A stretch of 64,000 bases of DNA from Phanerochaete sordida (lineage: Eukaryota > Basidiomycota > Agaricomycetes > Polyporales > Phanerochaetaceae). The position numbers and the translations under genes were made by a program. The first letter of the stretch is position 1; each line of letters begins with the position of its first letter. Of this stretch, positions 46,901-58,318 are shown piece by piece. The stretch spans positions 62,001 to 126,000 of the forward strand of contig BPQB01000049.1 of assembly GCA_019973155.2 (NCBI GenBank), given 5' to 3'. The notes under the pieces were generated by a model. It made no database searches. It had not been told where the DNA came from and worked only from the letters and a program-made list of their open reading frames with translations.

Positions 46901-48477
46901 GGTGCCTCAGATGTGGCGCTCTGTGTTGCAGCGCGTAGATAGCAGGACTAGAAGGAACGAGACGATGAATGAAAACGGAACGCCGAGTATAGCTCGATGG
47001 ACCCACCAGAATCCACCATTCATTCCATAGCAGGTCAAACAAGCGGGGCCTATGACCGCCTATCAATTGCTGGCTTCCCGCGACGCTTACGGCCTCGAAA
47101 CTGCAGAAGCCCAGGGTCCCTTAGCATTGAGCCACCTACCCACCCTTTGTTCGATGGAATAAAATGGGGGCAAAGCATTGTGGCACTGACACATCCGCTC
47201 TGGGGAAGCCTCGGGGGCTACGGGGGCTTTGTGCCCGGGTGGGGGAAGGTGCAGGACGGCCATCTCTGCACGACGGTGGGATCCCGCTGCTGCAGCGGAG
47301 CGCTTGGCGTGGCGTTTCACGTACGCCATTCGCATGGCCTGTCGCATTGTGCACGAGCCAGCGTGACACAGGGAGCCGCCAGCGCGTTGGGGGCGCGTGT
47401 CGGCATGCGCAGGGGGTACGAACGCTAACGTCGCCTGTTCTTCTGCATTCGTCGTCGCAGATGTTTCCAGACACTCTGACCCACGGGGTGGAGAGGGCTC
47501 TAGAGGGCTCCACATGCGCCCCTGGGTGTAGCAACTGAATTGTCTGTCCAGCTCGCAGTGGGCATCTTGTCTAGGCAAACCTTTCTCGGAGAGAGGGCAG
47601 CGCCTTATGCGGCTGTTGTGGAAAGGCTGTACGTGCTTCGCTGCAGGCTTTAAAGAAGTAGGCAGACAGCCCTCAATAGAACGGCGGCGCCTTAGGGTCT
47701 GATAGGCGTAGACTTCTGCGCACAAGAAATCGGGTGACCTGGCGCGGAATCGTAGCCATGAGCGTGATTGCAACCGATAGGGTAGGTGTGATCAAACGCA
47801 CTCACCGATGACATAGCGAGCGACTCTTGCTGGGGCGCTGACTGAGCACGGCGCGTTCTCGACATTCCGAAGAGTAGATCTCGCCGTGGAAATTCGCTGT
47901 GCCGCAGCGGCGCGGTGGGAGGAAGCTCGTAGACGCAGCATCGCCTTCGCTTCGCGCGCGATCTATCAGAGCCTGTGGACATCGTTGTTCAGTCACCGCT
48001 GCGGTCAGCTGCACCGTGGTACCGACCTTCTCACCGTGACCTTCCCGAAACGCGAGACGTCTGGTCGAGCGCACTCCGTCCTGCTTCGGAGGTAGTATGG
48101 GCGATGCACAGGCCTTCGGCTGGAAACAGTGAGCGAAAAATGCGAGGACGGGGAGGATTTCCGCCGCCGAGTCGTCGCTTGGCCGACGAACACCTTCCTT
48201 GCCTGATTGAGCGGATGCCAAGGTGAAAATAGGCGCCTGTAGACGCCACAAAGAGCGCTTTGCTGGGCCTTCACGTGAACCAAGCCCAGGACAGGTGAAT
48301 AGACCTCAAAAAAGGCGTAAATATTGCGTACAACGAACACATAGTGAGTACACTGGAACTCGGAAATAGAGAAACAAGACTTCAACGCTCTTCAAAGTGT
48401 GCCGACTTTACCGTCAAGAATCAAGATAGGGACAGCCTTCCCGGCCGCCCGAACTTCAAACTCTCCCAACTCCCGCT
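43923..48477. other. 4.5 kb gene-free region upstream of the Zn2Cys6 gene
   Basis: The longest stretch without a supported gene. Open frames up to 228 codons exist (e.g. minus 47773-47087) but show no domain and no consistent splice structure. The region may contain an extended promoter, non-coding transcripts or decayed sequence; I cannot tell which. Confidence 0.4.
44053..44060 (-). promoter_or_regulatory. TATA-like box of the Zn2Cys6 gene
   Basis: Read on the minus strand this is CAGTTATATAAACCC, about 130 nt upstream of the ATG at 43922. It is a good TATA match at a plausible distance; supported by position only. Confidence 0.5.
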
Positions 48478-49661
48478 TCAACCCAGAGCATTGCCCAGGC
48501 CAGCGAGCGCCGTGAGCCACCAAACGCGGTACAACGCCTGCCAGCCCTCTTCGTTAATGACCTTCTTCGCGCAATCAGCGAGGCCAAGGTAAGGGTCCTT
48601 TTCATGTCGGAGTCTGTGTCGTACAAGGTCAACCACCGCACCCAGCTAGAAGTCGCGCTTAGACTGACCCTATCACGTCCTCTTCGGCTCCGCTGTACTC
48701 GGCGTATTCCTCGTTGGTGAGTGCGTCGTCCTCAACCTCTTGAGAAACAGAGTTGTACTCTGGCGCTGCGTGGTTGCGCTGAATGGCGAGCTTCGAGGCG
48801 ATAACCTCCAAAGGACAGAGAATGATGGTACTGAAGAGGGCGACTGTGATCATGATGCCCAGCTTCCACCATGAAACGTTTTCTATGCCCGTCCCATCGC
48901 CAGACGAAACATTCGGAAGGAGGAACCGGCGAAGAGAGCCGATGAAGATAATCTTGTAGGCCAGGTGCAGGAATTGGGCTGCAAAGAGACCGGGTGTGAG
49001 ATAAATGGTCCATGGTTTCCTCCGCTCCGTCGGCGTGAGGAGGACGCGCAGGGAGTAGACCGGGTTGAACCAAGGCAGGCGGTAAGGGGTTGTGATGGAA
49101 CTAAAGCGTTCGGTAAGCTCGGTCGTCAGATAATGTCGGTGAATATAACGTACCGGAATGTAATAACCACAGCAGGGAGGTTCAAGAGGAGAGCTACGGT
49201 TGCGTACGCCAACGAGCCGAGGATCCCTGTGTTCGGCGTGCGGGCGCCATACCGGATTGCGTCAGTGTCAAGCGCAACGACGACGAAGACACTGAGCGCC
49301 GTGGCCTCCAACACAGTGGGCACTGTACAGGCAGTTCAAGTTCTGAATCGTGTCATGCTTGGTCTAAACGCACTAGTTCCCTTGTAGAGTCCACTCCAGC
49401 CCTATAAAGTGCATCAGCGACCTACAGCTCTCCCGCACATTTTCCTGTCGTACGCACCTCAATGCGCTTCACTCGCTTGAGCATTCCAAAGAAGGAAGTG
49501 ACGATAGGACCTGTGTGAGGCTCGACATTGCCTTCGGCATCCAACTGGATCGCCTTGGGGTTGAAGTTCGCCCTTAAACGTACGAGGGCGCCGTTGAGGG
49601 GGATAGCTATCGCAAGATACACGGTCAACGATAGAACGAGACCTAGAAGTTCTAACAGCAT
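48478..49661 (-). CDS. Mitochondrial-carrier-like membrane protein
   Basis: Spliced segments read MLLELLGLVLSLTVYLAIAIP, TGPIVTSFFGMLKRVKRIE, GWSGLYKGTMPTVLEATAL, ITTPYRLPWFNPVYSLRVLL, ERRKPWTIYLTPGLFAAQ, STIILCPLEVIASKLAIQ, AEEDVIGLRHEKDPYLGLAD and INEEGWQALYRVWWLTAL. The PLEVIASKLAIQ and EEGWQALYR elements resemble the PX[DE]XX[KR]..Q and [DE]GXXXX[YF] signatures of SLC25 carriers, so a mitochondrial or peroxisomal carrier-like fold is likely, though degenerate. The last intron is 48614-48668 (55 nt). An N-terminal extension in an upstream exon is possible; I start at the ATG before the first hydrophobic helix. Substrate unknown. Confidence 0.72.
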
Positions 49662-51387
49662 GTTGGCAGCGATGGTGGTGGTACAAGTTCAAGAATGGGG
49701 CGACGTGTCGCCGGTACTAGGCTGCTCACTACGCAGCACAGCTCGGACGCCGTCCGCAGCGGAACCACATGGAGGCGCCCGTAGAGACGCCGCTATAGGG
49801 CCTGGACGTTGCCCTCGGCATCTTCCATCCTCTCTTGATCCTGAACCACCACCATCCCCTGTCTCTCCCGACCCTCCATCTGGCACCGCAGGCTGCGTCG
49901 CCGTCGCCGCGTCCGTTGCTCGCCCGGAATCATAAACAATTCGCTCAATGTTGGCGGTGTGCTCAACGGCCGTCGCCGTTGAGCGGCGTGAACACACTCG
50001 TCTCATTGTCTCGTATAGCGCGCCAAATGTGTCTACATATGCGCATACAATACGCGGTGCGCTGATAATCTCCTCCTGGAATATTTTGTGTGCCGTTGAG
50101 CGGGAGGGCGAATGCTGTTGATCATTCAACCGCGGTCGTCGAGCAAAGCTCATTCTTCTCACTTTTTGTCTCGATCGCTGTTTCTTTTTCGCTGAAATAC
50201 TCGCGATTTTTACTCTCGGGTCTTTCAGGGATTTATTTGATGTCATCGGATAACGTCCGTGACGCTCGTCTTCGGACGCAGATGGGAGTTGTGAACATGC
50301 GATCTACAAGCTCGCCTTGTCGTATGCGAGATCGTGCTCATTCACCGAGTGCTTCACGCATCGATCGCGGAGGATATTGTGACACTCATTCCTCATCCTA
50401 TCCTCATCCTATCCATGAGCAGAGACTTAGGTCTAAACTGACCTTTGGGTGCTCACGATTCCCGCAGCCTACAGCTCACGCGCTGAAGCCCAATCACCGC
50501 TCCTTCCGAATATGTGATTCGCTTCCGTACGACCTCTTGGATTCTGCGAGGCGAGTGGTTGGCAGGGCAGGCTCTACGCAAGGACAAGTTGCTGCTGCTA
50601 TGAGCTTCTCTACATCCTCAACGGGACAAGATACTCCCTGGGTCGGCGTGGCGCTCGCTTTGCATAGCACATCGTCTCCGGTCAGCTTTGTTGCGTGGAT
50701 GTTTCGTCAACGTGTTCTGGTGGACGATCAGGACGCCGAAGTATCCCAGCGTATGTGGCCTACAACAAGTGTTGGTGAGTTGACATGCATGCGTCTAATC
50801 GTTCGCAAGTTGCTCATCCGTGTGCCGGCAGCGTCTCCCATTATCTATGAGCCCTGCTCATGTCGGCCACAGCTGTGCGCACTCGTCACGAGTAAGAATG
50901 ACGACGCTTCATATCTTCCGTCAGTGGTCGTAGCCCTTGTCGACTCCAATGGTGATCTTGTTTTTGCAGCCCGTTCGTATGTATTACCAGTCGCATACCT
51001 GTGTCGTCGACGTTGTCAGTACCCGAAGCCGCAATATATTTCTTCTATCCAACTATGTCAGTGGGCTGTTGCGCTCGCTGTGGAGCGACAATGCGCACCG
51101 TACATCTGCAGGCTATCACGACCGCGAGTCCATTGACAACGTGTAGTACAGGCCTTGACAGTCTTTGATTCTTACTTCAGTCCCTGGCCATTGCTGTTGG
51201 TCCCCACTCGCGTTGCAGCACTCTTTGTTACTGTTTTATTCAGCCACGCCGCCTGTTTTGTTTGGCTCCGAGATTAGGGTTTCCCACCTTGTTGTTCACC
51301 GCCATCTCGTTCGACCCTCCTCGAGGTTCGGTCGACTCAGCCTCTTGCCCCACATCCTATCGACCGGTAGCAATAGAAATTCGGGCA
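49662..51387. other. Divergent interval, carrier-like gene / FUN30, with an unresolved frame
   Basis: 1.7 kb between two divergent genes. It contains the 348-codon plus-strand frame at 50090-51136, listed separately. A short repeat of TCCTATCCTCA type occurs near 50393-50412. Both flanking promoters must lie here. Confidence 0.4.
50090..51136 (+). CDS. Unresolved hypothetical reading frame
   Basis: A 348-codon open frame, unusually long for this gap, but with no domain I recognise and with Ser/Arg/Cys-rich composition. Two good intron candidates lie inside it (GTGAGT at 50774 to CAG at 50830, and GTAAGA at 50890 ending CAG about 80 nt later). Both are multiples of three and stop-free, so the frame stays open either way. 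An alternative frame through the same exons ends VRMYYQSHTC...SIDNV with a plausible stop at 51144-51146. It may be a real spliced gene in either frame, a leader region of FUN30, or chance. Confidence 0.25.
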   Translation: MPLSGRANAVDHSTAVVEQSSFFSLFVSIAVSFSLKYSRFLLSGLSGIYLMSSDNVRDARLRTQMGVVNMRSTSSPCRMRDRAHSPSASRIDRGGYCDTHSSSYPHPIHEQRLRSKLTFGCSRFPQPTAHALKPNHRSFRICDSLPYDLLDSARRVVGRAGSTQGQVAAAMSFSTSSTGQDTPWVGVALALHSTSSPVSFVAWMFRQRVLVDDQDAEVSQRMWPTTSVGELTCMRLIVRKLLIRVPAASPIIYEPCSCRPQLCALVTSKNDDASYLPSVVVALVDSNGDLVFAARSYVLPVAYLCRRRCQYPKPQYISSIQLCQWAVALAVERQCAPYICRLSRPRVH

Positions 51388-54300
51388 ATGTCACAAACAG
51401 CAGAGATGCAGGCCAAGCAGCGAGTCAGTATTTTTCAGTTCGTCGACGTTTTGAGCGGCGTCCTCACTAGCACGCATTCTGTCCCGTTCCGTCATGTCAG
51501 AAAGCGGCCTTAGAGCACCTGAAGTTCAAGAAATCTAAGAAGCAGGTTCAAGCCTCAAGAGGTGGCTCTCCGGCACCGTCAACAACATCCTTGAACAGTC
51601 CTCAGGCCGTCCATGAGGTTCTGCCGGCGCAGTCGCGAGATGCAACCGTCTCATCGCGGTACTTCAACGCGACCCCACCCTCCGCGGGCAGGGTCCTCGT
51701 ACCAAACTCGAGCCCGTTGTCCAGCGATCCACCCTATCGTGAAAATCAAGGTGTTCTCGACAGCTCCGACGACTGGATACCTGGGCTGAATCATGCCACC
51801 GTCGATGGTCGCTCGCGCTCGTCCTCCACCGTCGACCCGCTCCTCTCCGCCAGCGGATTCACGTCGAGCAAAAGACCGGCCGACGCGTTTTTGCCGCATA
51901 CACCGAATGCAAACGGGCTAGCGAGCTCCATGTCACCGCCTTCGGCGAACGGGCACGATGTTGAACGTCCGCGTAAACGACAAAACCGTGGCGAGACCCC
52001 ACCAAGTCCGGACCCACTTGACATCCTCAATGCCCCCGATTCCCCCCAGGTTTTGCGGCCCGGACAGCGTCGGAAACCACAGACGATAACACTGTCCACG
52101 TCTTCCGACGACTCCCTCGTCGAGTCGTCCAGAGATATCGCGGGACCGTCGACGTCGCGCTTGGTCCGTGGCGAACGTCTCGCCGCCCCGACCCCCTCCT
52201 CTTCGAGCGACCTCCTCAACACGGGCAACTTCCTCGCGTTCAAGATCAGCTATCCCCTAGAATCGTTCGCGCGTATTCAGGCCGCATGGCAGCTGAGCGG
52301 GGCCGATCAGAGCAAGGCCGCTGCGCTCCTGAGCGACCCCACCTGGCAGCCGCCGCCTCCGCCGCCTCCGAGACCCATAGCTGTGGCGACTGTGAAGCGG
52401 GCACCTGAGGCTGCGGATATGGGACGTGTGAAAGAGGTTGAGGAAGCAAACAAGGCTGAGCGTGCTCGAGTGAAGGAGATGGGGAAGAAGTCGATGATTT
52501 ACGCAGGGCGAGGCCCGGCTTCCCCGGTGAAGGCGGTCGCTAGTATCGCTAGTGTTGCCACATCATCTTCCTCCACGCCTGTGCCACCACCCTCCACTCC
52601 TCCCACACCCGCCACGCCAGATAGTCCAGAAGTTGGCCGCGCGCAACCGAAACGGCTACGGAAGAAGGTCATCGAATCCGACTCCGAACCTGATTACAGG
52701 GACAGCGACGACGAGGCGAGTGAAGAGGAAGAGGAAGACGCGAACCGACAGACCGCGTATGAGTACTTCAACAGTGCTACTGCCGAGGCTCTGCAAGAAT
52801 TGACAGGTTCTTCGCTGTTCTCGTCGACCTATGCATAACGACTAACAAACTGTAGGCTGCAGCGCGGAGCAAGCTAAGAAGATTGTAGAATTGCGCCCGT
52901 TCGCGACAATAGAGGACCTCATCTCGAAACTTGGCCAAGGTCGCAAGAAGGCAGGACCTGCGGGACTTAGTCCTCGCATCTTCGAGGACAGTACCGCTAT
53001 CTTCGCTGGGTACGGCACGGTCGACAGCATCGTCACAAAATGCGAGAAGATCGCTGCTAGTCTTAGAGCCGAGATCGCGACGTGGACCGATGGCGAGGGC
53101 AAGGGAAAGGGACGAGAGGGTTCAACATCGTCGCGGAATTCCCCTGGCGTTTCTGAGGCCGAGGGCGCCCTGTCGCTTCGCAGCCAAGCTATCCTCTCGT
53201 CGACGAAGCTCGACTACTACATCTCTGCTCAGCCTTCAGCACTGTCATCCGATGTGCAGCTGAAGGACTACCAGATGGTCGGCATCAACTGGCTTAATCT
53301 CTTGTACAACAGACACCTCAGCTGCATCCTCGCGGACGAGATGGGTATGTCCATCCACTACGGCTTGAGATAATGCACTGACGAGGTTTGGCAGGTCTTG
53401 GAAAGACCGTTCAGGTCATCAGCTTCTCCGCACATCTCAAGGACAAGGGTAATAAGGGACCTCATCTCATCGTTGTCCCGTGAGTACAACACCACCACCC
53501 CAAACAGGGACACATGCTCACATGTATCGTCAAGGTCGTCGACGCTGGAGAACTGGCTTCGCGAGTTCCAACGTTTCGCACCCTCGATCAATGTACGAGC
53601 GTACTATGCTGGCAAAGACGAGCGACCTTTCTTGCGTCAAGAGCTGTGGGACACGCAGAAGAAGAAGGCAAACGACGACGGCTGGGAGATCCTGATCACC
53701 ACATACAACCTTGCCCAAGGCGACGAGAAAGACAGGAAGTTCTTCCGCAGGGTCGAGTGGGATGTAAGTGTGTGCGCGTTTTCTGGGGACCGTCGTGCTC
53801 ACATGGTTTCATAGACGTGCGTCTTTGACGAGGGTCACGTTCTCAAGAACTTCCAGTCGCAACGATACCAGGCGCTACTGAAGTACGAGGCCAACTGGCG
53901 TTTGCTACTGACCGGCACTCCTCTGCAGAATAACCTGCAAGAGCTTGTGGTATGTATCCCAGCTACGCCAGCCACGACTGCGTATCTGACGTCGTTGTCC
54001 TCAGTCTTTGATGAACTTCATCCTACCTTCACACTTCGCCAACGGTCTGGACTCGTTACGCGCTGTGTTTAAGACGAAGGGCGACTCGAAAGTCACTCTT
54101 CTCGCACAGGAGCGTGTCTCCCGGGCGAAGAAGATGATGACACCGTTCGTCCTGCGCCGGCGAAAAGACCAGGTCCTGAAGGACCTTCCGAAGAAGGTTG
54201 AGCGGATCGAGTGGTGCGAGATGACGCCGCTCCAGAAGACGATCTACAACGATGCGCTTCAGCGGTCGCGGAAGACGATTTTCGACGTCGAGGCGGAGAA

Positions 54301-55380
54301 GGCCGAGGCAGAGAAGGAGAAGGCGAACGGGAAGGGCGCGAAGAAGAAGACACGAGGCAACGCGCGCGCGAAGGACAAGCTGTACCTCGAGAACAGCACG
54401 AACGTCCTCATGGATCTGCGCAAGGCCGCGTCGCACCCCATGCTCTTCCGCCGCCGGTTCACCGATGACACCCTCACCTCAATCGCGAATCTTCTGCTGA
54501 AGGAACCTGATTACAGGCAGCGGAAAGCCCGGTTCGACTATGTCAAAGAGGATATGGAAGTCATGACAGATTCGGAGCTGCAGGCGTTCTGCGCGACATA
54601 TAAGGTCCGTATATGCGGTCATATCATCCGCAAACTTCGGCTCATTTCCTCTCTAGTCGACGCGGAAATTCTTGCAGAGCGAAGACTGTTACCTGCAGGC
54701 CGGCAAGGTCAAGGTCCTGTTGAAGCTTCTAGAGGGTTACCGGGCGCAGGGGCGGCGGGTGTTGATATTCTCTCAGGTACGTGACATGCGCGCGCCACGG
54801 CCATTGGACTCGTGCTGACGTCGCCCCGTAGTTCACCCAGATTCTGGACATCTTGCAGAGGGTGCTGGAACACCAGAAAGTCAAATTTGTCGTGCTCACC
54901 GGCTCTACACCTGTCGATGCACGGCAATCCTTGGTCGACGAGTTCACAGAGGACGAGTCGATACAGGTCTTCTTACTGTCCACTAAGGCTGGTGGGATGG
55001 GTATCAACCTCACTGCTGCCAGTGTCGTCATCATGTGAGTAGTCTGTCAAGGGGTTCTAGTGGCTGTCCTGACGTTTGTGACTAGGTTTGACCAGGATTT
55101 CAACCCTCACAACGACAAGCAGGCGCAAGACCGAGCGTACCGTATCGGTCAGAAGCGGGACGTCGATGTCGTCAAGCTCATCACCAAGGGCTCGATAGAG
55201 GAAGACATGCTTGAGCTGGGCATGACGAAGCTGGCTCTAGACGAGGCTGTCGCTGGCGAGGAGGGCGAGGAGAAGGTCGAGCGCGAGATGAAGACGTCGC
55301 TCATGAACGTCGTTCGCAAGAAGCTAGAGGTGGAGCCTGTAGAGGTCGACGACACGAAGATGGACGTAGACGAGTCATAG
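51388..55380 (+). CDS. FUN30: SNF2-family chromatin remodeller FUN30/SMARCAD1-like
   Basis: An ATP-dependent nucleosome remodeller for silent chromatin, boundary function and DNA-end resection. Ten exons (51388-51423, 51516-52806, 52856-53344, 53395-53479, 53535-53763, 53815-53949, 54005-54604, 54678-54776, 54832-55034, 55086-55380) total 3,462 nt, 1,153 residues. The N-terminal third is disordered, with a CUE-like helix pair ([20 protein letters not shown]). SNF2 motifs: [45 protein letters not shown] (DEGH box typical of Fun30), [11 protein letters not shown], then the helicase C lobe [29 protein letters not shown] and [12 protein letters not shown]. The end is acidic. Convergent with BET5, 126 nt apart. 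Confidence 0.94.
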
Positions 55381-55506
55381 CGAAGGGGATCCGTGCTCAT
55401 ATCTAATCTTTGTTTCCCTCACAGTCGTGTACTGCATTTGCCATTATTTGTATATTCGCATTACAATCATCCTGCATCACCCATCCAATCCAAATATCAT
55501 AGGTTT

Positions 55507-56236
55507 CTAGTTGAACACGCTCAGCCCCCTAATCATCCTGTCTATGCTCGTCCGGAAGTACTCGTTGTCGATGCCGCTCTCCTTTGAGTCCATCTGCGTG
55601 AGCGGATTCCGCACGACGTACTCGAGGAAGGGGCCTGCGTATATCTGGCGCATGACGAATCGCAGCGAGTCGGCGTTGGGGTCGCTGAGCATGATGAACT
55701 TGTAGCCCGAGAGAGTCTCGTACAGGTGGAGCTTGTACGTGGACGTCCGGTAGTTGACGAACCCCTCGTCCCTAAGCCCCTGTGATTCAGCTGCACATAC
55801 CACGCAAGAAAGAGGGGATGCCTTACTTTCCAGATATCTTCTTGACCATGTTTCTTAGCGACAACACGACACCGTATACGAGCTTGGCCTCCTCGTCGAA
55901 CGGGAGCCCGGCGTTCGCCGGCACCTGCTGCGTTGCGCCTGGCAGCGGTGTGCGCGGGACCTCGTCGTTCACGGCAACGATGATGCCAGACGAGGACATC
56001 AATGTGTTGCGCGGATTCGTGTCAAGGGCGGCGCCGTCCTTCCGCGGGTAGATCTGGTGCGACACCGCGGGCAGGATGCCGCCGCCCTCGTTCGCGACGC
56101 GAGGCGGCTTTGTCCTGTGCCAGTCGTGGTAGTACACGCATGCGCAGTGCCTACGCTCGCAGCTGTCAAACTAACGGCTCCCTGAGTCTGGCGGGGCAAC
56201 ACACCTGTCGTAGATGTACAGACTGTAGATGGTCAT
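55507..56236 (-). CDS. BET5: TRAPP complex subunit BET5 (TRAPPC1)
   Basis: A core longin-fold subunit of TRAPP, the exchange factor for Ypt1/Rab1 in ER-to-Golgi traffic. Exons 56236-56205, 56150-55827 and 55771-55507 total 621 nt, 206 residues. It starts MTIYSLYIYDRHCACVYYHD, the canonical longin strand, has a low-conservation insert (about residues 25-75) common in fungi, then AKLVYGVVLSLRNMVKKISG, DEGFVNYRTSTYKLHLYET, GYKFIMLSDPNADSLR and YVVRNPLTQMDSKE. Intron 2 uses the acceptor CTTAG at 55773-55772 rather than an earlier CAG, because only that keeps SGKDEGF in frame. With YIP1 and ALG14 it is one of three secretory-pathway genes here. Confidence 0.93.
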
Positions 56237-56565
56237 GATGGCGCGTCTCGGGTTGCCTGGCCTTGGTAGCAACTAGGGACGAGGTCACGCAGTCTAGCGA
56301 GGATATCTGAACAAAGCTGATATGTTCAATATTCTGTCCAAGCAGATGAACGCTGTCGAAGGTACCGACCTTTGGTTGCTGGACGTCTGCCTCCAAGCTA
56401 TACAACTGCCGTAACGGGAACTCGCTGTTATGGGCGCTTCGGACTTGGCAATGTCAATCGTTTCGCGCGGAGGACTTGCACAAGACCACAGCTCATCCTC
56501 AGCTCAGGCTGCAGATCACTCTACCCACAATTGTAGCAGGCACGATTCAGCGAACGCTCAAGGGC
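56237..56565. promoter_or_regulatory. Divergent BET5/TGT promoter interval
   Basis: 329 nt between opposing start codons. No clear TATA box. Assignment is from spacing only. Confidence 0.4.
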
Positions 56566-58261
56566 ATGCAATTCGAGGTGATTGCGAAATGTCCCATCAC
56601 AAATGCTAGGGTGTCTAGGATGAGGCTGGCTCGTGAGTCGTGAACGCTTTCATGCCATGTCCCAGGGCTGACGCCACATCTTGACTGCGTTAGATGGGAC
56701 AACTATGCTGCCTACTTTTATGCCTGTGGCTACACAGGCAGCCATTAAGGGGCTTACGCCGCAGCAGGTCGAGGCTCTGGGTATCAATCTTATCCTGAAC
56801 AACACCTACCACCTCAACCTGCGCCCCGGGATCGAAGTCCTCAACGAGGCCGGAGGTGCGCACAAGTTCCAGGGGTGGAGGCACAATCTGCTCACGGTAC
56901 GTGGCACGTTACTGTCATTGCGCTGTTGCACTGACCCGCAGGTCTCTGTCTAGGACAGCGGTGGGTTCCAGCTTGTATCTCTGAATAAATTTACGCAAAT
57001 CACGGAGGAAGGCGCACTCTTCGAGAGCCCCTTCGATGGGAAGCCTACGATGCTCACGGTGAGCTCATCTCAACTATGTATTGTGCCATTGATTCGCTGA
57101 CTTACTGCGTTCCAGCCGGAAGAGAGTATTTCAATACAACATGCAATCGGTGCAGACATTATCATGCAACTGGACGATGTGGGTAAGATTCAGACATTCT
57201 CAGCCTGTTAAAAGCTGACTTCTACCTCTCATCCAGTTTCGAGCCTGACAGTTGGTCCTCGTGTCGGCGAAGCGATGTGGCGGACAATACGCTGGCTCGA
57301 CCGCTGCATAGAGCACCACGAAAAGTCCGGGAGGGCAGACAGGCAGAACCTCTTTGCTATCGTGCAGGGCGGCCTCGATCCCGACCTGCGGGACATGTGC
57401 CTCGACGAGATGATCGCACGCAAAGACAGAGTCGCGGGCTACGCCATCGGCGGACTTAGTGGTGGAGAGGAGAAGGGTCAGTGTGCCATGTCTGCCTTCG
57501 TATCTGCGGGCTCACTCCAAGGCTTCTCCGCCAGACGTGTTTTGGAGGGTGTGAGTGGACCCTCAGATGACGTGACGGCTCGCTGACGGCGGCGGGCTCC
57601 CAGTATCAAGCAGTGTGCAGATAAGCTCCCCGCGGACAGGCCACGGTACTCCATGGGAATCGGCTTCGCCGAGGACCTGCTCGTGTGCGTCGCCCTCGGC
57701 GTCGACATGGTCAGCACCACACACCTCGCATGCATTTCCCAACTGACTTCTATCTGCAAAACAGGCCGACTGCGTGTTCCCGACGCGGACAGCGCGCTTC
57801 GGCGTCGCACTGACGTTCAAGGGCCCGCTGAACCTGCGCCTCAAGAAGCACGAGGGCGACTTCAGCCCGATCGACGCTGCGTGCCCGTGTCCGACGTGCA
57901 GCGGCGGCACGTCGCGCGCGGCGCTGCACCACATCCTGACGCTCGAGACCGCGGGAGCACACGGTGCGTGTCTGCGCATGCATCACAGTGCGTGCGGGCG
58001 TGCTGAACACCGCCTTTTGCAGCCGTGACGCAGCACAACCTCGTGTTCCAGGCGCAGCTCATGGGGCGCGCGCGCGACGCGATCGTGCAGGGCTCGTTCC
58101 CCGCGTACCTCAAGAGCTTCTTCGCGACGTACTTTGGCGACAGGGGCTACCCGGAGTGGTGTGTCAACGCGCTGCGCAGCGTCGGTGTCGACCTCTTGGA
58201 GGGGCAGGAGAACGTGAAGACGCTGCCGGGCAATGCCAGCAGCTGGGACAGGCCCGAGTAG
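56566..58261 (+). CDS. Queuine tRNA-ribosyltransferase catalytic subunit (eukaryotic TGT)
   Basis: Exchanges guanine 34 for queuine in tRNAs with GUN anticodons (QTRT1 family). About 420 residues; exon 1 is 56566-56632, exon 2 starts at 56694. Motifs in order: [134 protein letters not shown], and the zinc site [11 protein letters not shown] with the later AVTQHN histidine. The exon carrying DVFWRV (about 57521-57550) must be read in the frame that ends at the GTGAGT donor. Queuine must be salvaged from bacteria in fungi. Its stop is 57 nt from the convergent DBP10 stop. Confidence 0.92.
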
Positions 58262-58318
58262 AGATAGTACGAGGTATATACAGCGAAAGGTAAAGCAGCG
58301 TAGACGAGACAGACCCCA

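Noticed and set aside
50390..50415. TCATCCTATCC direct repeats
   Set aside because: Only two to three copies; no array or flanking duplication.
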